A stretch of DNA of 64,000 nucleotides from Bacteroides caecigallinarum (GCF_016902295.1 NZ_JACJLQ010000001.1:122732-186731); one strand, 5' to 3'. Numbered from the stretch's first letter, positions 16,977 through 26,918 are shown. A program made the numbers and translations. Notes: a model not told the origin generated them from the letters alone.

Positions 16977-18266
16977 ATGACAAAAACTTTTTTATCTCTT
17001 TTTTTAGGATTTTCTGTGTGCACCTCCGGATATTGCCAAAGTTTTGAAGAGTTCTTTGCTGATAAAACACTTAGGGCTGACTATTTGTTCACAGGAAATA
17101 AAAAAAATCAGTCAGTTGTTCTGGACGAACTTAAGTCTATGGATGGGTGGGCTGGCAGAAGAAATAATCTGGACAAGCTTCCTCTATCCGGAAACGGACA
17201 GTTGACTATGGTTGACAAGGAAACCGGTGTAGTTATTTACAAGACTTCTTTTTCCAGTCTGTTCCAGGAGTGGCTGGGTGAAAGTGAGGCGGAAAATTTA
17301 AGTAAGGGACATGAAAATACGTTCCTGATGCCTTTCCCGAAGAAAGAAGCTTTGGTAACAGTTGAGCTATTTAATGCCCGACATGAGGTTTCAGCCTCGT
17401 TTACACATACTGTTCGACCTGATGATATTTTAATTAAAAAGATTGGTCATAACAACGTAACCGAGCATAAATATTTGTTGAAAAGCGGTTCGCCTGAAAA
17501 TTGTATTGATGTTGTAATAATGGCAGAGGGATATTCTAGGGAAGATATGCAAATGTTCTACAGTGATGCACAGAAAGCTTGTGATGCAATTTTCAGTCAT
17601 TCTCCTTTTAAAGAGAATAAAAATCATTTTAATGTGGTTGCTGTAGGCAGCGAATCAATTGACAGTGGAGTTAGTATTCCTAGGGAAAACGTATGGAAAT
17701 CTACAGCTGTAACTTCGCATTTTGATACGTTTTATTCCGACAGATACCTGACTTCTAGTAATGTTAACGATATACATGATTTGCTTGCCGGTATACCATA
17801 CGAGCATATAATAATTTTGGCTAATACCGATACTTACGGTGGAGGAGGAATATATAATTCGTTTACTCTGACTACCGCTCATCATTCAAAGTTTGAGCCT
17901 GTGGTTGTGCATGAGTTCGGGCACAGCTTTGGAGGTTTGGCTGATGAATATGCTTATACAGATGCACCGAGTCCGCTTTATCCGTATGATGTTGAACCGT
18001 GGGAACAGAATATTACTACATTGGTTGATTTTGTAAGTAAATGGAGTGATATGTTGCCCAAGGGATTTGCTTCTCCAACCAAGATTACAAAAGATAATTA
18101 TAGTTCAACTGAAGCCTTGGGAGTTTATGAGGGAGCTGGATATAGTATGAAGGGTATTTACAGACCTGTTCCTGACTGCAGGATGCGGACAAATGAAGCA
18201 AAAGCCTTTTGCCCAGTCTGCCAAAGAGCACTACAACGGTTAATAGATTTTTATACAGAAAAATAA
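16977..18266 (+). CDS. Secreted M64 (IgA-type) metallopeptidase
   Basis: The 429-residue protein has a signal peptide (MTKTFLSLFLGFSVCTSGYC Q) and an N-terminal beta-rich domain of the M64_N type (about 25-140). The catalytic domain carries the zinc site VVVHEFGHSFGGLADEY near residue 307-323: HExxH plus the GLADEY motif giving the third ligand region, as in peptidase family M64. The C-terminal part has paired cysteines (DCRMRTNEAKAFCPVCQRAL). Members were named for cleavage of immunoglobulin A by Clostridium ramosum; in Bacteroidetes the substrate is mostly unknown. The motif is complete, so activity is likely. Confidence 0.92.
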   Translation: MTKTFLSLFLGFSVCTSGYCQSFEEFFADKTLRADYLFTGNKKNQSVVLDELKSMDGWAGRRNNLDKLPLSGNGQLTMVDKETGVVIYKTSFSSLFQEWLGESEAENLSKGHENTFLMPFPKKEALVTVELFNARHEVSASFTHTVRPDDILIKKIGHNNVTEHKYLLKSGSPENCIDVVIMAEGYSREDMQMFYSDAQKACDAIFSHSPFKENKNHFNVVAVGSESIDSGVSIPRENVWKSTAVTSHFDTFYSDRYLTSSNVNDIHDLLAGIPYEHIIILANTDTYGGGGIYNSFTLTTAHHSKFEPVVVHEFGHSFGGLADEYAYTDAPSPLYPYDVEPWEQNITTLVDFVSKWSDMLPKGFASPTKITKDNYSSTEALGVYEGAGYSMKGIYRPVPDCRMRTNEAKAFCPVCQRALQRLIDFYTEK

Positions 18267-18284
18267 TCAATTAATATATTCATT

Positions 18285-18815
18285 ATGATTAAATTTAATC
18301 CAGTTAAGACAACTGATGTGTCGTATGCTTTTGTAGAAAATTTATTGCATGAATCATTTCCGGAAGAAGAAAGAAGAGATGATGATATGCAGAGGTATAA
18401 TACAGACAATAATCCTTTGTTTACTGCATATCTGATTACTGATGATGCTGAAAATATAGGTCTTATTACATTATGGATGCTGTCAGGGTTCCTTTATGTA
18501 GAACATCTTGCCACTTCGCCCAGTGTTAGAAACAAAGGATATGGAAAGATGATTATGCAGGCATTATTGAATAATTTTCCTGATTCCAAAATAGTTCTTG
18601 AAGTTGAGCTTCCCGAAGATGAGTTATGTAAGCGTCGTATTGGTTTTTATGAAAGAAACGGTTTTACTCTTTGTGAAAAGCCATACATGCAGCCGCCGTA
18701 TAGGAAATCAGGTAGTCCTATTCCAATGTACATCATGTTTTCCGGAACAGATTCAATTGATGGGATGTTCGACACTATAACATCCGAAATATATAAGAAT
18801 GTTTATTTGGTATAA
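18285..18815 (+). CDS. GNAT-family N-acetyltransferase
   Basis: The 176-residue product has the GNAT fold: beta-strand 4 LYVEHLATSPSVRNKGYGK with the acetyl-CoA pyrophosphate-binding R-x-x-G-x-G form (RNKGYG, residues 86-91), then RRIGFYERNGFTLCEKPYMQ PPYR, the usual C-terminal strands. The acceptor is unknown. It follows the M64 peptidase by 18 bases and may be co-transcribed. A bidirectional terminator follows. Confidence 0.9.
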   Translation: MIKFNPVKTTDVSYAFVENLLHESFPEEERRDDDMQRYNTDNNPLFTAYLITDDAENIGLITLWMLSGFLYVEHLATSPSVRNKGYGKMIMQALLNNFPDSKIVLEVELPEDELCKRRIGFYERNGFTLCEKPYMQPPYRKSGSPIPMYIMFSGTDSIDGMFDTITSEIYKNVYLV

Positions 18816-18829
18816 ACTTATAGGTATAA

Positions 18830-18863
18830 AAAAAAGAGTTACTCGATTGAGTAACTCTTTTTT
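18830..18863. terminator. Bidirectional terminator
   Basis: AAAAAAGAGTTACTC and GAGTAACTCTTTTTT form a perfect 15-bp stem with a GATT loop. It can end both the GNAT transcript (plus) and the exbD transcript (minus). Confidence 0.9.
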
Positions 18864-18876
18864 ATCTTTAATACTA

Positions 18877-19341
18877 TTACTGACGTTGTGTTGCAGAATA
18901 GTTAATTTTCAAAGCGTATGCTTGACGAAGTGCTTGTTTAACCTCCTGTACAATACCCATCTTAGTTTTTGCGTCAACTTTCAGTGATACTGTCATAAAA
19001 GGTTTGTCCTCTTCTTTCATGTTTTCACGTTCCTGATAGATATAATCCTGAACTTCGTTTGATTCAGCGAATTTATCGTTCAGCTGGATACGGTCTGTAG
19101 TACCCATTTTCTTTTGGAACTCAGGTAACGGTTTGCCTATGTAGATGAAGGAAACCAATGACTTCTTTTCAAGCTTTTCCAATTCTGTTGCCTGTGGAAC
19201 CCTAAATTGAACCTTTAATGTAACCTCACGAAGAGTAGTCACAATCATGAAGAAGAACAAAATGGTAAAAATAAGGTCAGGCAGAGACGAAGTATTCAAC
19301 TCCGGCATTTCTCGCTTACCTGTTTTATTAAACTTTCCCAT
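18877..19341 (-). CDS. exbD: ExbD/TolR-family protein (second of two)
   Basis: The 154-residue inner-membrane protein has one N-terminal membrane segment (about residues 18-40: SSLPDLIFTILFFFMIVTTL) with the conserved membrane aspartate, followed by a periplasmic domain. ExbD with ExbB converts the proton gradient into force for TonB. It is last of four genes in a minus-strand operon (exbB, 155-aa membrane protein, exbD, exbD), two bases after the upstream exbD. Having two ExbD proteins with different periplasmic domains is normal in Bacteroidetes. Confidence 0.92.
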   Translation of the reverse strand: MGKFNKTGKREMPELNTSSLPDLIFTILFFFMIVTTLREVTLKVQFRVPQATELEKLEKKSLVSFIYIGKPLPEFQKKMGTTDRIQLNDKFAESNEVQDYIYQERENMKEEDKPFMTVSLKVDAKTKMGIVQEVKQALRQAYALKINYSATQRQ

Positions 19342-19343
19342 TA

Positions 19344-19934
19344 TTATTTTCCTCCATATTTTTTAGGTTCTGCTTCAGATATCTTCTGTGGATAGTAATC
19401 TATGATAGCTTCTTTTTGTTCTTCTGAACAGTCTGCAAATGATTTGCCGAATTGTGACATCGCTAATTCGTTACGCAATTCATTATAAGCAGCTACCAAT
19501 TCGTTCTGAACCTGGATATAAACATCATAGCTTGTACCAACGTCGTTCTGTACAGAAATTACATGCTTTTCAGTTATCATAACATCGCCAAAGAATGGTA
19601 GATTCTTTCTATGCTTTTCCGGCATATTAGGGTCATCATTCGGATTGGCAATGAATTCTTTTGCTTTGTCTTTAAGTTGTCTTATGTCAAAACCAATTTC
19701 TCCGTTAACCATCAAATTGTCATCTTTGTTAATTTTAACCTGGAGAATGTTTCTTTCCTTAATGATAATGTCATTTTTTTGTTCTTCACTTTCCGGTGGT
19801 GGGGGCAGACGCCTTGCCAAACCACGGTCGGTGTCCATTGATGTCGTTATAAGGAAGAAAATAAGCAACATAAAAGAAATATCGGCCGTGGAACTTGCAT
19901 TGATTCCTGGCACTTTTCTTTTTGTTTTTGCCAT
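19344..19934 (-). CDS. exbD: ExbD/TolR-family protein (first of two)
   Basis: The 196-residue protein starts KRKVPGINASSTADISFMLL IFFLITTSMDTDRGLARRLP, the ExbD membrane segment with its essential aspartate (D18) in the ADISFML motif. The periplasmic part is longer than in the second exbD and includes a segment of about 40 residues rich in Asn, Asp and Pro (about 92-110). It works with ExbB as a proton-driven motor for TonB. Confidence 0.94.
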   Translation of the reverse strand: MAKTKRKVPGINASSTADISFMLLIFFLITTSMDTDRGLARRLPPPPESEEQKNDIIIKERNILQVKINKDDNLMVNGEIGFDIRQLKDKAKEFIANPNDDPNMPEKHRKNLPFFGDVMITEKHVISVQNDVGTSYDVYIQVQNELVAAYNELRNELAMSQFGKSFADCSEEQKEAIIDYYPQKISEAEPKKYGGK

Positions 19935-19964
19935 ATCTTTTTATCTTACAATAAAATTAAAACT

Positions 19965-20432
19965 TTATCTTTTCTTGAATACGCCTAATAAATTCAGCAA
20001 AGTACCTATTGCTGCTATTACGAGCAGTACATAGGTTGAATACAAGAACATATCAGTAACCTTAATCAAGAACTTATTGTCATAGGTTACGCCACCACCT
20101 AAAACTACGGTTTCGTCAGAACCCATATTATAAGTTACGATCAGTAGAACTACCAAAAGAATAAATCCCAAGAATGATTTCAATGCAGCTTTTGGGTCAT
20201 CCTTTAGTGCGGCACCGAATTGGATAACCGCTGCTATGATAGTCACAGCCACGCATAATGCAAACAATCCGTACATTAAATACATCAAAGCCGGAGTATT
20301 GGCAGGTTCTGTCAAACCTGCTGCGTTTGTTTCGCTGTATCCTACACCGTAGAACATGCCAAGTACCACCAAGATAAGTGCTACGCAGACATAGAATACG
20401 TAGTAAGATACTTTATATGATAATTTAGTCAT
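19965..20432 (-). CDS. Membrane protein of the exb operon
   Basis: The 155-residue protein has four hydrophobic segments (about 9-28, 47-68, 82-100 and 128-148) and short polar loops. It lies between exbB and exbD with gaps of 8 and 30 bases, so it is almost certainly co-transcribed. I recognise the arrangement as common in Bacteroidales but know no activity. A part in assembling the ExbBD motor is inferred from position only. Confidence 0.7.
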   Translation of the reverse strand: MTKLSYKVSYYVFYVCVALILVVLGMFYGVGYSETNAAGLTEPANTPALMYLMYGLFALCVAVTIIAAVIQFGAALKDDPKAALKSFLGFILLVVLLIVTYNMGSDETVVLGGGVTYDNKFLIKVTDMFLYSTYVLLVIAAIGTLLNLLGVFKKR

Positions 20433-20440
20433 CGTTCTTA

Positions 20441-21196
20441 TTATTTTTTGTATTTCAAGTTGTACTTCATAATCATATCAAGCAAAGTGATTGAAGAGTC
20501 TTCCATCTGGCTTGTGATAGCTTCAATCTTAGACAAGATGTAGTTGTAGAAAGTTTGAAGAATCAAAGCTACGATAAGACCGAAGATAGTAGTAATCAAG
20601 GCCACTTTCATACCACCTGCTACGACTGTCGGAGAAATATCACCTGCCATCTGGATTTGGTCGAACGCCATGACCATACCAATCACAGTACCCAAGAATC
20701 CGAGTGACGGAGCCATCGCGATAAACAATGTAATCCAAGAGCATCCTTTTTCAAGGTAACCAGCCTGAACACCACCGTAAGAAACTACAGAACGTTCAAC
20801 AACATCCAAACCTTCGTCAACTCTCATCAATCCCTGATAGCAGATAGAGGCAACAGGTCCGCGAGTGTTACGGCAGATAGTTTTTGCACCTTCTACATCA
20901 CCTTTTTCCAAAGCTTCTTCAAGTTTTGCCATCAATTTCTTAGTGTCAACTTCAGCAAGGCTCAAGTAAATGATACGTTCGATACAGAAAGCCAAACCAA
21001 GTACCAATGCGATAGCAACCAAAGACATGAAACCAGCGTCACCTTCGATGAACTTAGTTTTAAGTTCTTTGTGCATACCACCTTCTTCAACTACTACTGT
21101 TTCAGTTGCCGCAGGAGCGTCCTGTGCGATAACAGACTGAGTCATTCCGAATGAGAGAACTCCCATTACTGCAAGAATTGCAAATAACTTTTTCAT
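20441..21196 (-). CDS. exbB: ExbB/TolQ/MotA-family proton channel
   Basis: The 251-residue protein has an N-terminal signal-like segment, a membrane helix at about 57-75, then a large cytoplasmic loop (LEKGDVEGAKTICRNTRGPV), and two paired membrane helices near 155-225. The hallmark is GCSWITLFIAMAPSLGFLGT VIGMVMAF, the MotA/ExbB core with conserved Thr and Gly. It forms the pentameric channel of the Ton motor. First gene of the operon; a tRNA-Ser lies upstream. The N-terminal extension with an alanine-rich periplasmic stretch is usual for Bacteroidetes ExbB. Confidence 0.94.
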   Translation of the reverse strand: MKKLFAILAVMGVLSFGMTQSVIAQDAPAATETVVVEEGGMHKELKTKFIEGDAGFMSLVAIALVLGLAFCIERIIYLSLAEVDTKKLMAKLEEALEKGDVEGAKTICRNTRGPVASICYQGLMRVDEGLDVVERSVVSYGGVQAGYLEKGCSWITLFIAMAPSLGFLGTVIGMVMAFDQIQMAGDISPTVVAGGMKVALITTIFGLIVALILQTFYNYILSKIEAITSQMEDSSITLLDMIMKYNLKYKK

Positions 21197-21276
21197 TGTG
21201 TGTCTAATTTTTTAAGATTAATTAATTAATAGTTTATTGTTTATTCTTATTTGTATTTATTCTCAATTAGATATAG

Positions 21277-21364
21277 CGGAGAGAACGGGATTCGAACCCG
21301 TGATACGCTTTTGGCGTATACACGCTTTCCAGGCGTGCCTCTTCAACCACTCGAGCACCTCTCC
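21277..21364 (-). tRNA. tRNA-Ser (GGA)
   Basis: Read on the minus strand, the acceptor GGAGAGG pairs with TCTCTCC, with discriminator G. The D arm begins GTGCTCGAGTGG, and the anticodon loop is CTGGAAA with anticodon GGA. A long variable arm (TATACGCCAAAAGCGTAT) and the T arm CGGGTTCGAATCCCG follow. The long variable arm and anticodon fix it as serine. No 3' CCA is encoded. Confidence 0.96.
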
Positions 21365-21523
21365 TCAGCACCTGTTTTTCCCTTCTTACATATTTAATAA
21401 TATCCGTAATCGGTACTCATTTGTCCTTTTTCAGTCACAAATGTATTCTTTTTTTTTTTCTTACATAGCCTAAATGACGAAAAAGTTTTCGATTATCCTT
21501 AAAATTAATATTATTTAAAGGGT

Positions 21524-22303
21524 TTAGTCGGCATTTTGGAAGACTTTTAATGCATTGGCTGTTGTGAACGATGCAATCTCATCGAGTGTAGTGTCGTATA
21601 TTGTTGCCAATTTTTCAGCGATTGATACAAGATAAGCGCTTTCATTCCTTTTTCCTCTGTAGGGTATAGGGGCAAGATATGGAGAGTCTGTCTCCAGAAC
21701 AAGTCTTTCTAATGGAAGTTTGGCTATAGTGTCAGGTAGAGTACTTTTCTTGAAAGTTACTATACCGTTTATTCCAAGCATAAAATTCTTGAACTCAAGC
21801 ATGCTTAACGCATCTTCGAGTGATCCTCCGAAGCTGTGGAATATACCTCTAAGATTACTGTTCTTATATGGTTGCATTGCTTTGAGTAACTCTGCTTGTG
21901 CGTTTCTGCAATGTATGATAAGTGGAAGATTGAGCTCCAAAGCCCATTCAAGTTGGATTATGAATACTTTTATTTGCTCTTCCTTGTATGTCTGATCCCA
22001 GTATAAGTCTAATCCGACTTCGCCAATACCATAGAACTTTTTACCTGAACGCAATACTTTTTCTACTGTGGCAAGTCTGCTTCCCCAGTTGGAATCAACA
22101 GATGTAGGATGGAATCCCATCAGTGGATAGCAATTGCTTTTCGAATCGCATAGTTTCAAAAGCGCGTCAATGGTTGTATCGTCTATATTAGGCATAAACA
22201 GTCTTGTGACTCCGGCCTCTTTGGCTCTGATTATTGCTAAATCCCTGTCCTCGTCGAATTCTTCGCAAAAAATGTGTGTATGTGTATCTATAAGTCCCGT
22301 CAT
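21524..22303 (-). CDS. TatD-family hydrolase
   Basis: A metal-dependent TIM-barrel nuclease/deacylase of the TatD family. It starts GLIDTHTHIFCEEFDEDRDL, with the metal ligands in DTHTH. Further ligands are in YGIGEVGLDLYWD, LIIHCRNA, GIFHSFGG and LVLETDSPYLAP. Length 259 aa is standard. The ATG overlaps the stop of the polyprenyl synthetase by four bases (ATGA-type coupling), so the two are translated together. TatD proteins act as 3'-5' DNases in DNA repair; the exact role here is inferred. Confidence 0.93.
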   Translation of the reverse strand: MTGLIDTHTHIFCEEFDEDRDLAIIRAKEAGVTRLFMPNIDDTTIDALLKLCDSKSNCYPLMGFHPTSVDSNWGSRLATVEKVLRSGKKFYGIGEVGLDLYWDQTYKEEQIKVFIIQLEWALELNLPLIIHCRNAQAELLKAMQPYKNSNLRGIFHSFGGSLEDALSMLEFKNFMLGINGIVTFKKSTLPDTIAKLPLERLVLETDSPYLAPIPYRGKRNESAYLVSIAEKLATIYDTTLDEIASFTTANALKVFQNAD

Positions 22304-23283
22304 AACACTCTGTTCATTAGTTTTGCAGTGAAATCTCTTAAATTGTTTTTCAGGTTATCGTCAACTGATACCTCGTTGAGTATATTCAAGCCTTCGGAGT
22401 ATAGTGAGTTGATTTTTTCCATACATATTGCAGGAACACCTACGTTATTATATATTTGTGTAACGGCTTTGATTTTTTCTGTGGAGTCGAATGACTCTGC
22501 GTCAATCCATTTTTGTAACTCGGCTTTGTCTTTCTCTCCGGCTTTGTTTAAAGCTGTGATAAGCATGAATGTTTTTTTGTTAGAGCAGATGTCTCCTCCA
22601 ATGTTTTTTCCGAAAACTGACGAGTCGGCATATACGTCGAGGTAGTCGTCCTGTAACTGGAATGCCAGCCCCATTTTAATGCCGAAATTATATAGCCTGT
22701 CTGCGTCTTCCTTTGTAGCTCCTCCAAGTATAGCCCCTATTTTTAGTGAAGCGGCAAGTAGGACAGAAGTCTTCAGGCAAATCATATTCATGTATTCATT
22801 AACAGAAACGTCGTTGCGTTTTTCGAATTCCATATCCCATTGCTGACCGTCGCATACTTCGAGTGCGGCTTTGCTGAATGTCGTCATTACTTCTGTGATG
22901 TGTTCTGGCGGGCATGATTCCATCATGAGTTTGTATGATAATATCAGCATGGCATCACCTGACAGGATTGCAGTGTTTTTATCCCACTTCTTGTGTACAG
23001 TAGGTCTGTTTCTTCTCATGTCGGCATTGTCCATAAGGTCGTCGTGCAACAAGGTGAAGTTATGATAAGTTTCTATTGCTGCCGCTTGCTTGAAGATGGT
23101 TTCCAAGTCGTCTTTGTACAGATTGTATGCCATCAACATCAATACAGGTCTGATACGTTTTCCTCCAAGTCCTAATACATATTCTATAGGTTTGTATAGA
23201 TTTTCAGGTTCGTGAGTATATCCAAGTTTTCCGATGTACTCCTGTATTTGCTCTAATATGTGTTTGTCTTGATACTGCTTCAT
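22300..23283 (-). CDS. Polyprenyl diphosphate synthase (IspA/octaprenyl type)
   Basis: A trans-isoprenyl diphosphate synthase making a linear prenyl diphosphate. The first aspartate-rich motif is LLHDDLMDNADMRR (DDxxD, about residues 77-90) and the second is FQLQDDYLDVYAD (about 212). KRIRPVLMLMA near residue 40 is typical. Length 327 aa suits short- to medium-chain enzymes. Chain length cannot be read from sequence with certainty; a farnesyl/geranylgeranyl synthase is likely. It is translationally coupled to tatD downstream. Confidence 0.93.
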   Translation of the reverse strand: MKQYQDKHILEQIQEYIGKLGYTHEPENLYKPIEYVLGLGGKRIRPVLMLMAYNLYKDDLETIFKQAAAIETYHNFTLLHDDLMDNADMRRNRPTVHKKWDKNTAILSGDAMLILSYKLMMESCPPEHITEVMTTFSKAALEVCDGQQWDMEFEKRNDVSVNEYMNMICLKTSVLLAASLKIGAILGGATKEDADRLYNFGIKMGLAFQLQDDYLDVYADSSVFGKNIGGDICSNKKTFMLITALNKAGEKDKAELQKWIDAESFDSTEKIKAVTQIYNNVGVPAICMEKINSLYSEGLNILNEVSVDDNLKNNLRDFTAKLMNRVL

Positions 23284-23304
23284 AAGATACGTTTGAGGAT
23301 AAAC

Positions 23305-23336
23305 AAAAAGGCTGCCCTTTTCCGGACAGCCTTTTT
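23305..23336 (-). terminator. tonB terminator
   Basis: AAAAAGGCTG pairs with CAGCCTTTTT around a short GC-rich loop, 16 bases past the tonB stop on the minus strand, with a T run. It separates tonB from the polyprenyl synthase gene. Confidence 0.8.
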
Positions 23337-23351
23337 AATGTTATAAAGTTA

Positions 23352-24038
23352 TTACTGCAATCTGAATGTTACAGGCACTGTGTATTTTACACGTACAGCT
23401 TTACCACGCTGCATACCTGGTTTCCATTTTGGCATGGTGCTGATAACTCGAAGAGCTTCCTTGTCAAGATATGGATCGACAGAGCGCATAACTACAGGGT
23501 CAACGATAGAACCGTCCTGATTAACGACAAACTGAACGATTACACGTCCCTGAATACCGTTTTCCTGTGCGATTGTAGGATACTTGATGTTCTTGCTGAG
23601 GAATTTCATCAATTCTGCCATACCACCTGGGAATTCAGGCATCTGTTCTACAACCATGAAGATTTCTTCTTCAACGGGCTCTTCTTCTTCAACTACAGGC
23701 TCGATGTACTTGATTTCTACGGCTGTATTGTCATCTTCACTTGATTTGATAGTAGTTTCTTCTACATCCGCATCGTTTTCTGCAATCTGAATTACTTCTT
23801 CTACTTTCGGAGCTTCTGGTGGAGGAGGTGCTTGCTTTTGCTCCGGCTCTTCTGTAATAGGAATCATTTCTTCCTCAAAAATCGGTTCAACGACACCAGT
23901 ATCGGTAGTCACCTGTTTGTCGCGTTCTGTCCATTCGAAAGCCACAAACACTGCTGCCAATATCAGCACGTAACCAATCAGCATCCACGTGGATTTCTTA
24001 CCTTCGAGGTCTGCTTTGGGCGATTTTTTAACTTCCAT
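23352..24038 (-). CDS. tonB: Energy transducer TonB
   Basis: The 228-residue protein has an N-terminal membrane anchor (WMLIGYVLILAAVFVAFEW, about 19-37). A proline/glutamate-rich periplasmic spacer follows (PEQKQAPPPPEAPKVEEVIQ, then many Glu/Val repeats, about 50-125). The TonB C-terminal domain closes it (FPGGMAELMKFLSKNIKYP, GRVIVQFVVNQDGSIVD, MPKWKPGMQRGKAVRVKYTV, about 140-228). It passes force from ExbB/ExbD to outer-membrane receptors. The exb operon lies about 2 kb further on the same strand. Confidence 0.95.
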   Translation of the reverse strand: MEVKKSPKADLEGKKSTWMLIGYVLILAAVFVAFEWTERDKQVTTDTGVVEPIFEEEMIPITEEPEQKQAPPPPEAPKVEEVIQIAENDADVEETTIKSSEDDNTAVEIKYIEPVVEEEEPVEEEIFMVVEQMPEFPGGMAELMKFLSKNIKYPTIAQENGIQGRVIVQFVVNQDGSIVDPVVMRSVDPYLDKEALRVISTMPKWKPGMQRGKAVRVKYTVPVTFRLQ

Positions 24039-24178
24039 AAAGTTTTTGTTAATTGGTTAATAATTCTCTGGTTGCAAATGTAGTACATTTATTTTAAAAA
24101 GCAACCTTAAAAGGATAAAAATAGATTAAAACTTAAAGTTTTCCATGTGAAGCGTATAAATCAGTAAAAACTTTTACA

Positions 24179-24186
24179 TATCTTTG
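24179..24186 (+). promoter_or_regulatory. -7 element TATCTTTG before cmk
   Basis: TATCTTTG matches TAnnTTTG and lies 52 bases upstream of the cmk start, in a 200-bp region with no other gene. Confidence 0.5.
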
Positions 24187-24238
24187 ACTTAGAAACAGTG
24201 TAATTACACATTATAATATATTATACAATATTCATATT

Positions 24239-24931
24239 ATGAGGAAAATTACCATAGCGATTGACGGATTTTCGTCATGTGGCAAAAGTACAATGGCAAA
24301 AGATTTGGCGAAGGAAATAGGTTATATCTATATAGACAGCGGTGCAATGTATAGAGCTGTCACATTATATTGCCTTAGAAATAATCTTTTTAATGATGAT
24401 GGTGGAATAGATGCTGTAGCATTGGAAAAGCATATTGGTGATATAAAGATATCATTCCGCTTGAATGATATTACTTCCAGACCTGAGACATTGCTGAATG
24501 GTGAAAATGTTGAAACGGAAATTAGAACTATGGAGGTGTCTTCCAAAGTCAGCATCGTGGCGGCTTTGGGGTTTGTAAGAGAAGCTCTTGTGAAATTACA
24601 GCAGGAAATGGGTAAGAACAAGGGTATAGTGATGGATGGAAGAGATATCGGAACTGTGGTATTCCCAGACGCGGAGTTGAAGATTTTTGTTATTGCCTCT
24701 GCCGAAATCCGTGCGAAACGTAGATATGATGAATTGACGGCAAAAGGTCAAACCGTTTCTTACGAGGAGATACTTGCGAATGTCGTTGAAAGGGATCGTA
24801 TAGACCAGACAAGGGAAGTCAGCCCACTTAGGAAGGCTGATGATGCCATTGTTCTCGATAATAGCGATATGTCGATACCTGAGCAGAAAATATGGTTGAA
24901 AAATGTATTCGATAAAGTGACAAATGTATAA
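24239..24931 (+). CDS. cmk: Cytidylate kinase
   Basis: Phosphorylates CMP and dCMP using ATP. The P-loop is [20 protein letters not shown] near the N-terminus. [15 protein letters not shown] and the conserved [20 protein letters not shown] follow, and [24 protein letters not shown] is the usual C-terminal block. Length 230 aa is typical. Its end overlaps the start of ispH by eight bases, so the two are translationally coupled. Confidence 0.97.
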   Translation: MRKITIAIDGFSSCGKSTMAKDLAKEIGYIYIDSGAMYRAVTLYCLRNNLFNDDGGIDAVALEKHIGDIKISFRLNDITSRPETLLNGENVETEIRTMEVSSKVSIVAALGFVREALVKLQQEMGKNKGIVMDGRDIGTVVFPDAELKIFVIASAEIRAKRRYDELTAKGQTVSYEEILANVVERDRIDQTREVSPLRKADDAIVLDNSDMSIPEQKIWLKNVFDKVTNV

Positions 24932-25790
24932 TATTGAGATAGATAAGGAGTCTGGTTTTTGTTTCGGAGTAACAACAGCCATAAAGAAAGCTGAGGAGGA
25001 ACTTTCCAAAGGAACCCCTTTATACTGCTTGGGCGATATAGTGCATAATGACCGTGAATGTGAGCGTCTTAAGGATATGGGCTTGATTACGATAAATCAT
25101 GAAGAATATTCGAAACTTAAAAATGTGAAAGTGCTGTTGCGTGCCCACGGAGAACCCCCTGAGACTTATAGGATAGCCGAAGAAAACAATATTGAGATTA
25201 TCGATGCTACATGTCCTGTGGTGCTGAGGTTGCAGAAAAGAATCAAGCAGGAATACATATCCAAGATTTCTGATAGAGAAAAGCAGATTGTCATTTATGG
25301 GAAGAACGGTCATGCGGAGGTTCTTGGTCTTGTCGGTCAGACTAACGGCGAAGCGATAGTAATAGAAAAAATTGAGGAAGTTGATAAAATAGACATGAGC
25401 AAGGATGTCAGACTTTATTCTCAGACAACAAAATCGCTCGATGGGTTCAGGAGAATTGTTTCGTACATTGAACAACATATATCGCCGGAAGCTACTTTTC
25501 AGTATTTTGATACTATATGCCGTCAGGTTGCCAATCGAATGCCTAATATTAGAAAATTTGCCGCGTCGCATGATGTCATATTATTTGTGTGCGGACCTAA
25601 AAGTTCTAATGGAAAGATATTGTACCATGAGTGTAAGGACGTAAATCCGCGAACATATCAGGTTGACAAGCCTGAAGATATAAAGAAATCATGGTTTGCC
25701 GAAACTAAATCAATCGGGATATGTGGGGCTACCTCTACTCCTAAATGGCTCATGGACAAATGTAGAAATGTAATATTGGAAATGGATTGA
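24924..25790 (+). CDS. ispH: 4-hydroxy-3-methylbut-2-enyl diphosphate reductase
   Basis: Last step of the non-mevalonate isoprenoid pathway, making IPP and DMAPP, and a [4Fe-4S] enzyme. The three cluster cysteines are in [15 protein letters not shown] (Cys13), [11 protein letters not shown] (about 96) and the [13 protein letters not shown] region. [18 protein letters not shown] supplies the fold's conserved cysteine and C-terminal domain. Length 288 aa is normal. It overlaps cmk, an arrangement seen in many Bacteroidales. The [15 protein letters not shown] segment is the usual IspH motif. Confidence 0.97.
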   Translation: MYNIEIDKESGFCFGVTTAIKKAEEELSKGTPLYCLGDIVHNDRECERLKDMGLITINHEEYSKLKNVKVLLRAHGEPPETYRIAEENNIEIIDATCPVVLRLQKRIKQEYISKISDREKQIVIYGKNGHAEVLGLVGQTNGEAIVIEKIEEVDKIDMSKDVRLYSQTTKSLDGFRRIVSYIEQHISPEATFQYFDTICRQVANRMPNIRKFAASHDVILFVCGPKSSNGKILYHECKDVNPRTYQVDKPEDIKKSWFAETKSIGICGATSTPKWLMDKCRNVILEMD

Positions 25791-25895
25791 AAATGTTTTT
25801 GTCCGGTAAAATTAAAATACATATAATCTTAATACAACTTAACTATAGATTTTGTAAATTTGTAGCGTTGAAACAAACTAATGATATTTAACTGT

Positions 25896-26876
25896 ATGGC
25901 AAGTATTAAATGTGTTGGAATCCTCACTTCGGGAGGAGATGCTCCGGGTATGAACGCTGCTATTCGTGCTGTGACCCGTGCGGCTATTTATAACGGATTG
26001 AAGGTCAAAGGTATTTATAGAGGATATAAGGGCCTAATAACCGGTGAAATACAGGAGTTTAAAACTCAAAATGTAAGTAACATCATTCAGTTGGGAGGTA
26101 CAATCCTGAAGACTGCAAGATGTATGGAGTTCAAGACACCAGAAGGAAGGCAGATAGCTTATGATACTATGGTTCGTGAAGGCATTGATGCCCTCATAGT
26201 TATAGGTGGTGACGGTTCTCTTACGGGTGCGAGACTCTTGGCTGAGGAATTTGACGTACCTTGTATCGGTTTGCCTGGTACTATTGACAACGACCTTTAT
26301 GGAACAGATACTACTATCGGTTATGATACGGCATTGAATACTATACTTGATGCTGTGGATAAAATCAGAGATACTGCTACATCACACGAACGTTTGTTCT
26401 TTGTTGAGGTAATGGGGCGCGATGCCGGTTTCCTTGCTCTTAACGGAGCTATCGCAGCAGGTGCGGAAGCTGCCATCATCCCCGAATTCAATACAGAAGT
26501 TGACCAGCTTGAAGAATTTATCAAAAACGGTTTCCGTAAGTCAAAGAGCAGCTCTATTGTTCTTGTAGCTGAAAGTGAAATCACTGGAGGAGCAATGCAT
26601 TATGCGGAACGTGTTAAGAACGAATATCCACAGTATGACGTGCGTGTGACAATTCTTGGTCACCTTCAGCGTGGCGGAAGTCCTACCGCTCATGACCGTA
26701 TTATTGCAAGCCGTATGGGTGTGGCAAGTATTGAGGCTTTGATGGAAGGTCAGAGAAACGTTATGATAGGTATTGAGAACGACAAAATAGTTTATGTGCC
26801 GTTCGCAAAAGCTATCAAGAATGATAAGCCAATCGATCGTGAACTTGTTAATGTTCTGAATGAGCTTTCAATTTGA
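25896..26876 (+). CDS. pfkA: ATP-dependent 6-phosphofructokinase
   Basis: Commits fructose-6-phosphate to glycolysis. The nucleotide site is [20 protein letters not shown], followed by [16 protein letters not shown], the catalytic [40 protein letters not shown] and [15 protein letters not shown]. The upstream ATG (25881) would add five residues; I chose 25896 ([14 protein letters not shown]) because family proteins start about eight residues before the SGG motif. Length is 326 aa. The GGDG motif indicates use of ATP rather than pyrophosphate. A TAAATTTG -7 element lies at 25855-25862 and a terminator follows. Confidence 0.96.
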   Translation: MASIKCVGILTSGGDAPGMNAAIRAVTRAAIYNGLKVKGIYRGYKGLITGEIQEFKTQNVSNIIQLGGTILKTARCMEFKTPEGRQIAYDTMVREGIDALIVIGGDGSLTGARLLAEEFDVPCIGLPGTIDNDLYGTDTTIGYDTALNTILDAVDKIRDTATSHERLFFVEVMGRDAGFLALNGAIAAGAEAAIIPEFNTEVDQLEEFIKNGFRKSKSSSIVLVAESEITGGAMHYAERVKNEYPQYDVRVTILGHLQRGGSPTAHDRIIASRMGVASIEALMEGQRNVMIGIENDKIVYVPFAKAIKNDKPIDRELVNVLNELSI

Positions 26877-26918
26877 TAATCATTATTTTTGATTGTAAAA
26901 ACAGATAACATAATTTAT

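Noticed and set aside
21197..21276. Riboswitch or other structured leader before exbB
   Set aside because: Only a tRNA-Ser and its flanking AT-rich sequence are seen; no conserved riboswitch core.
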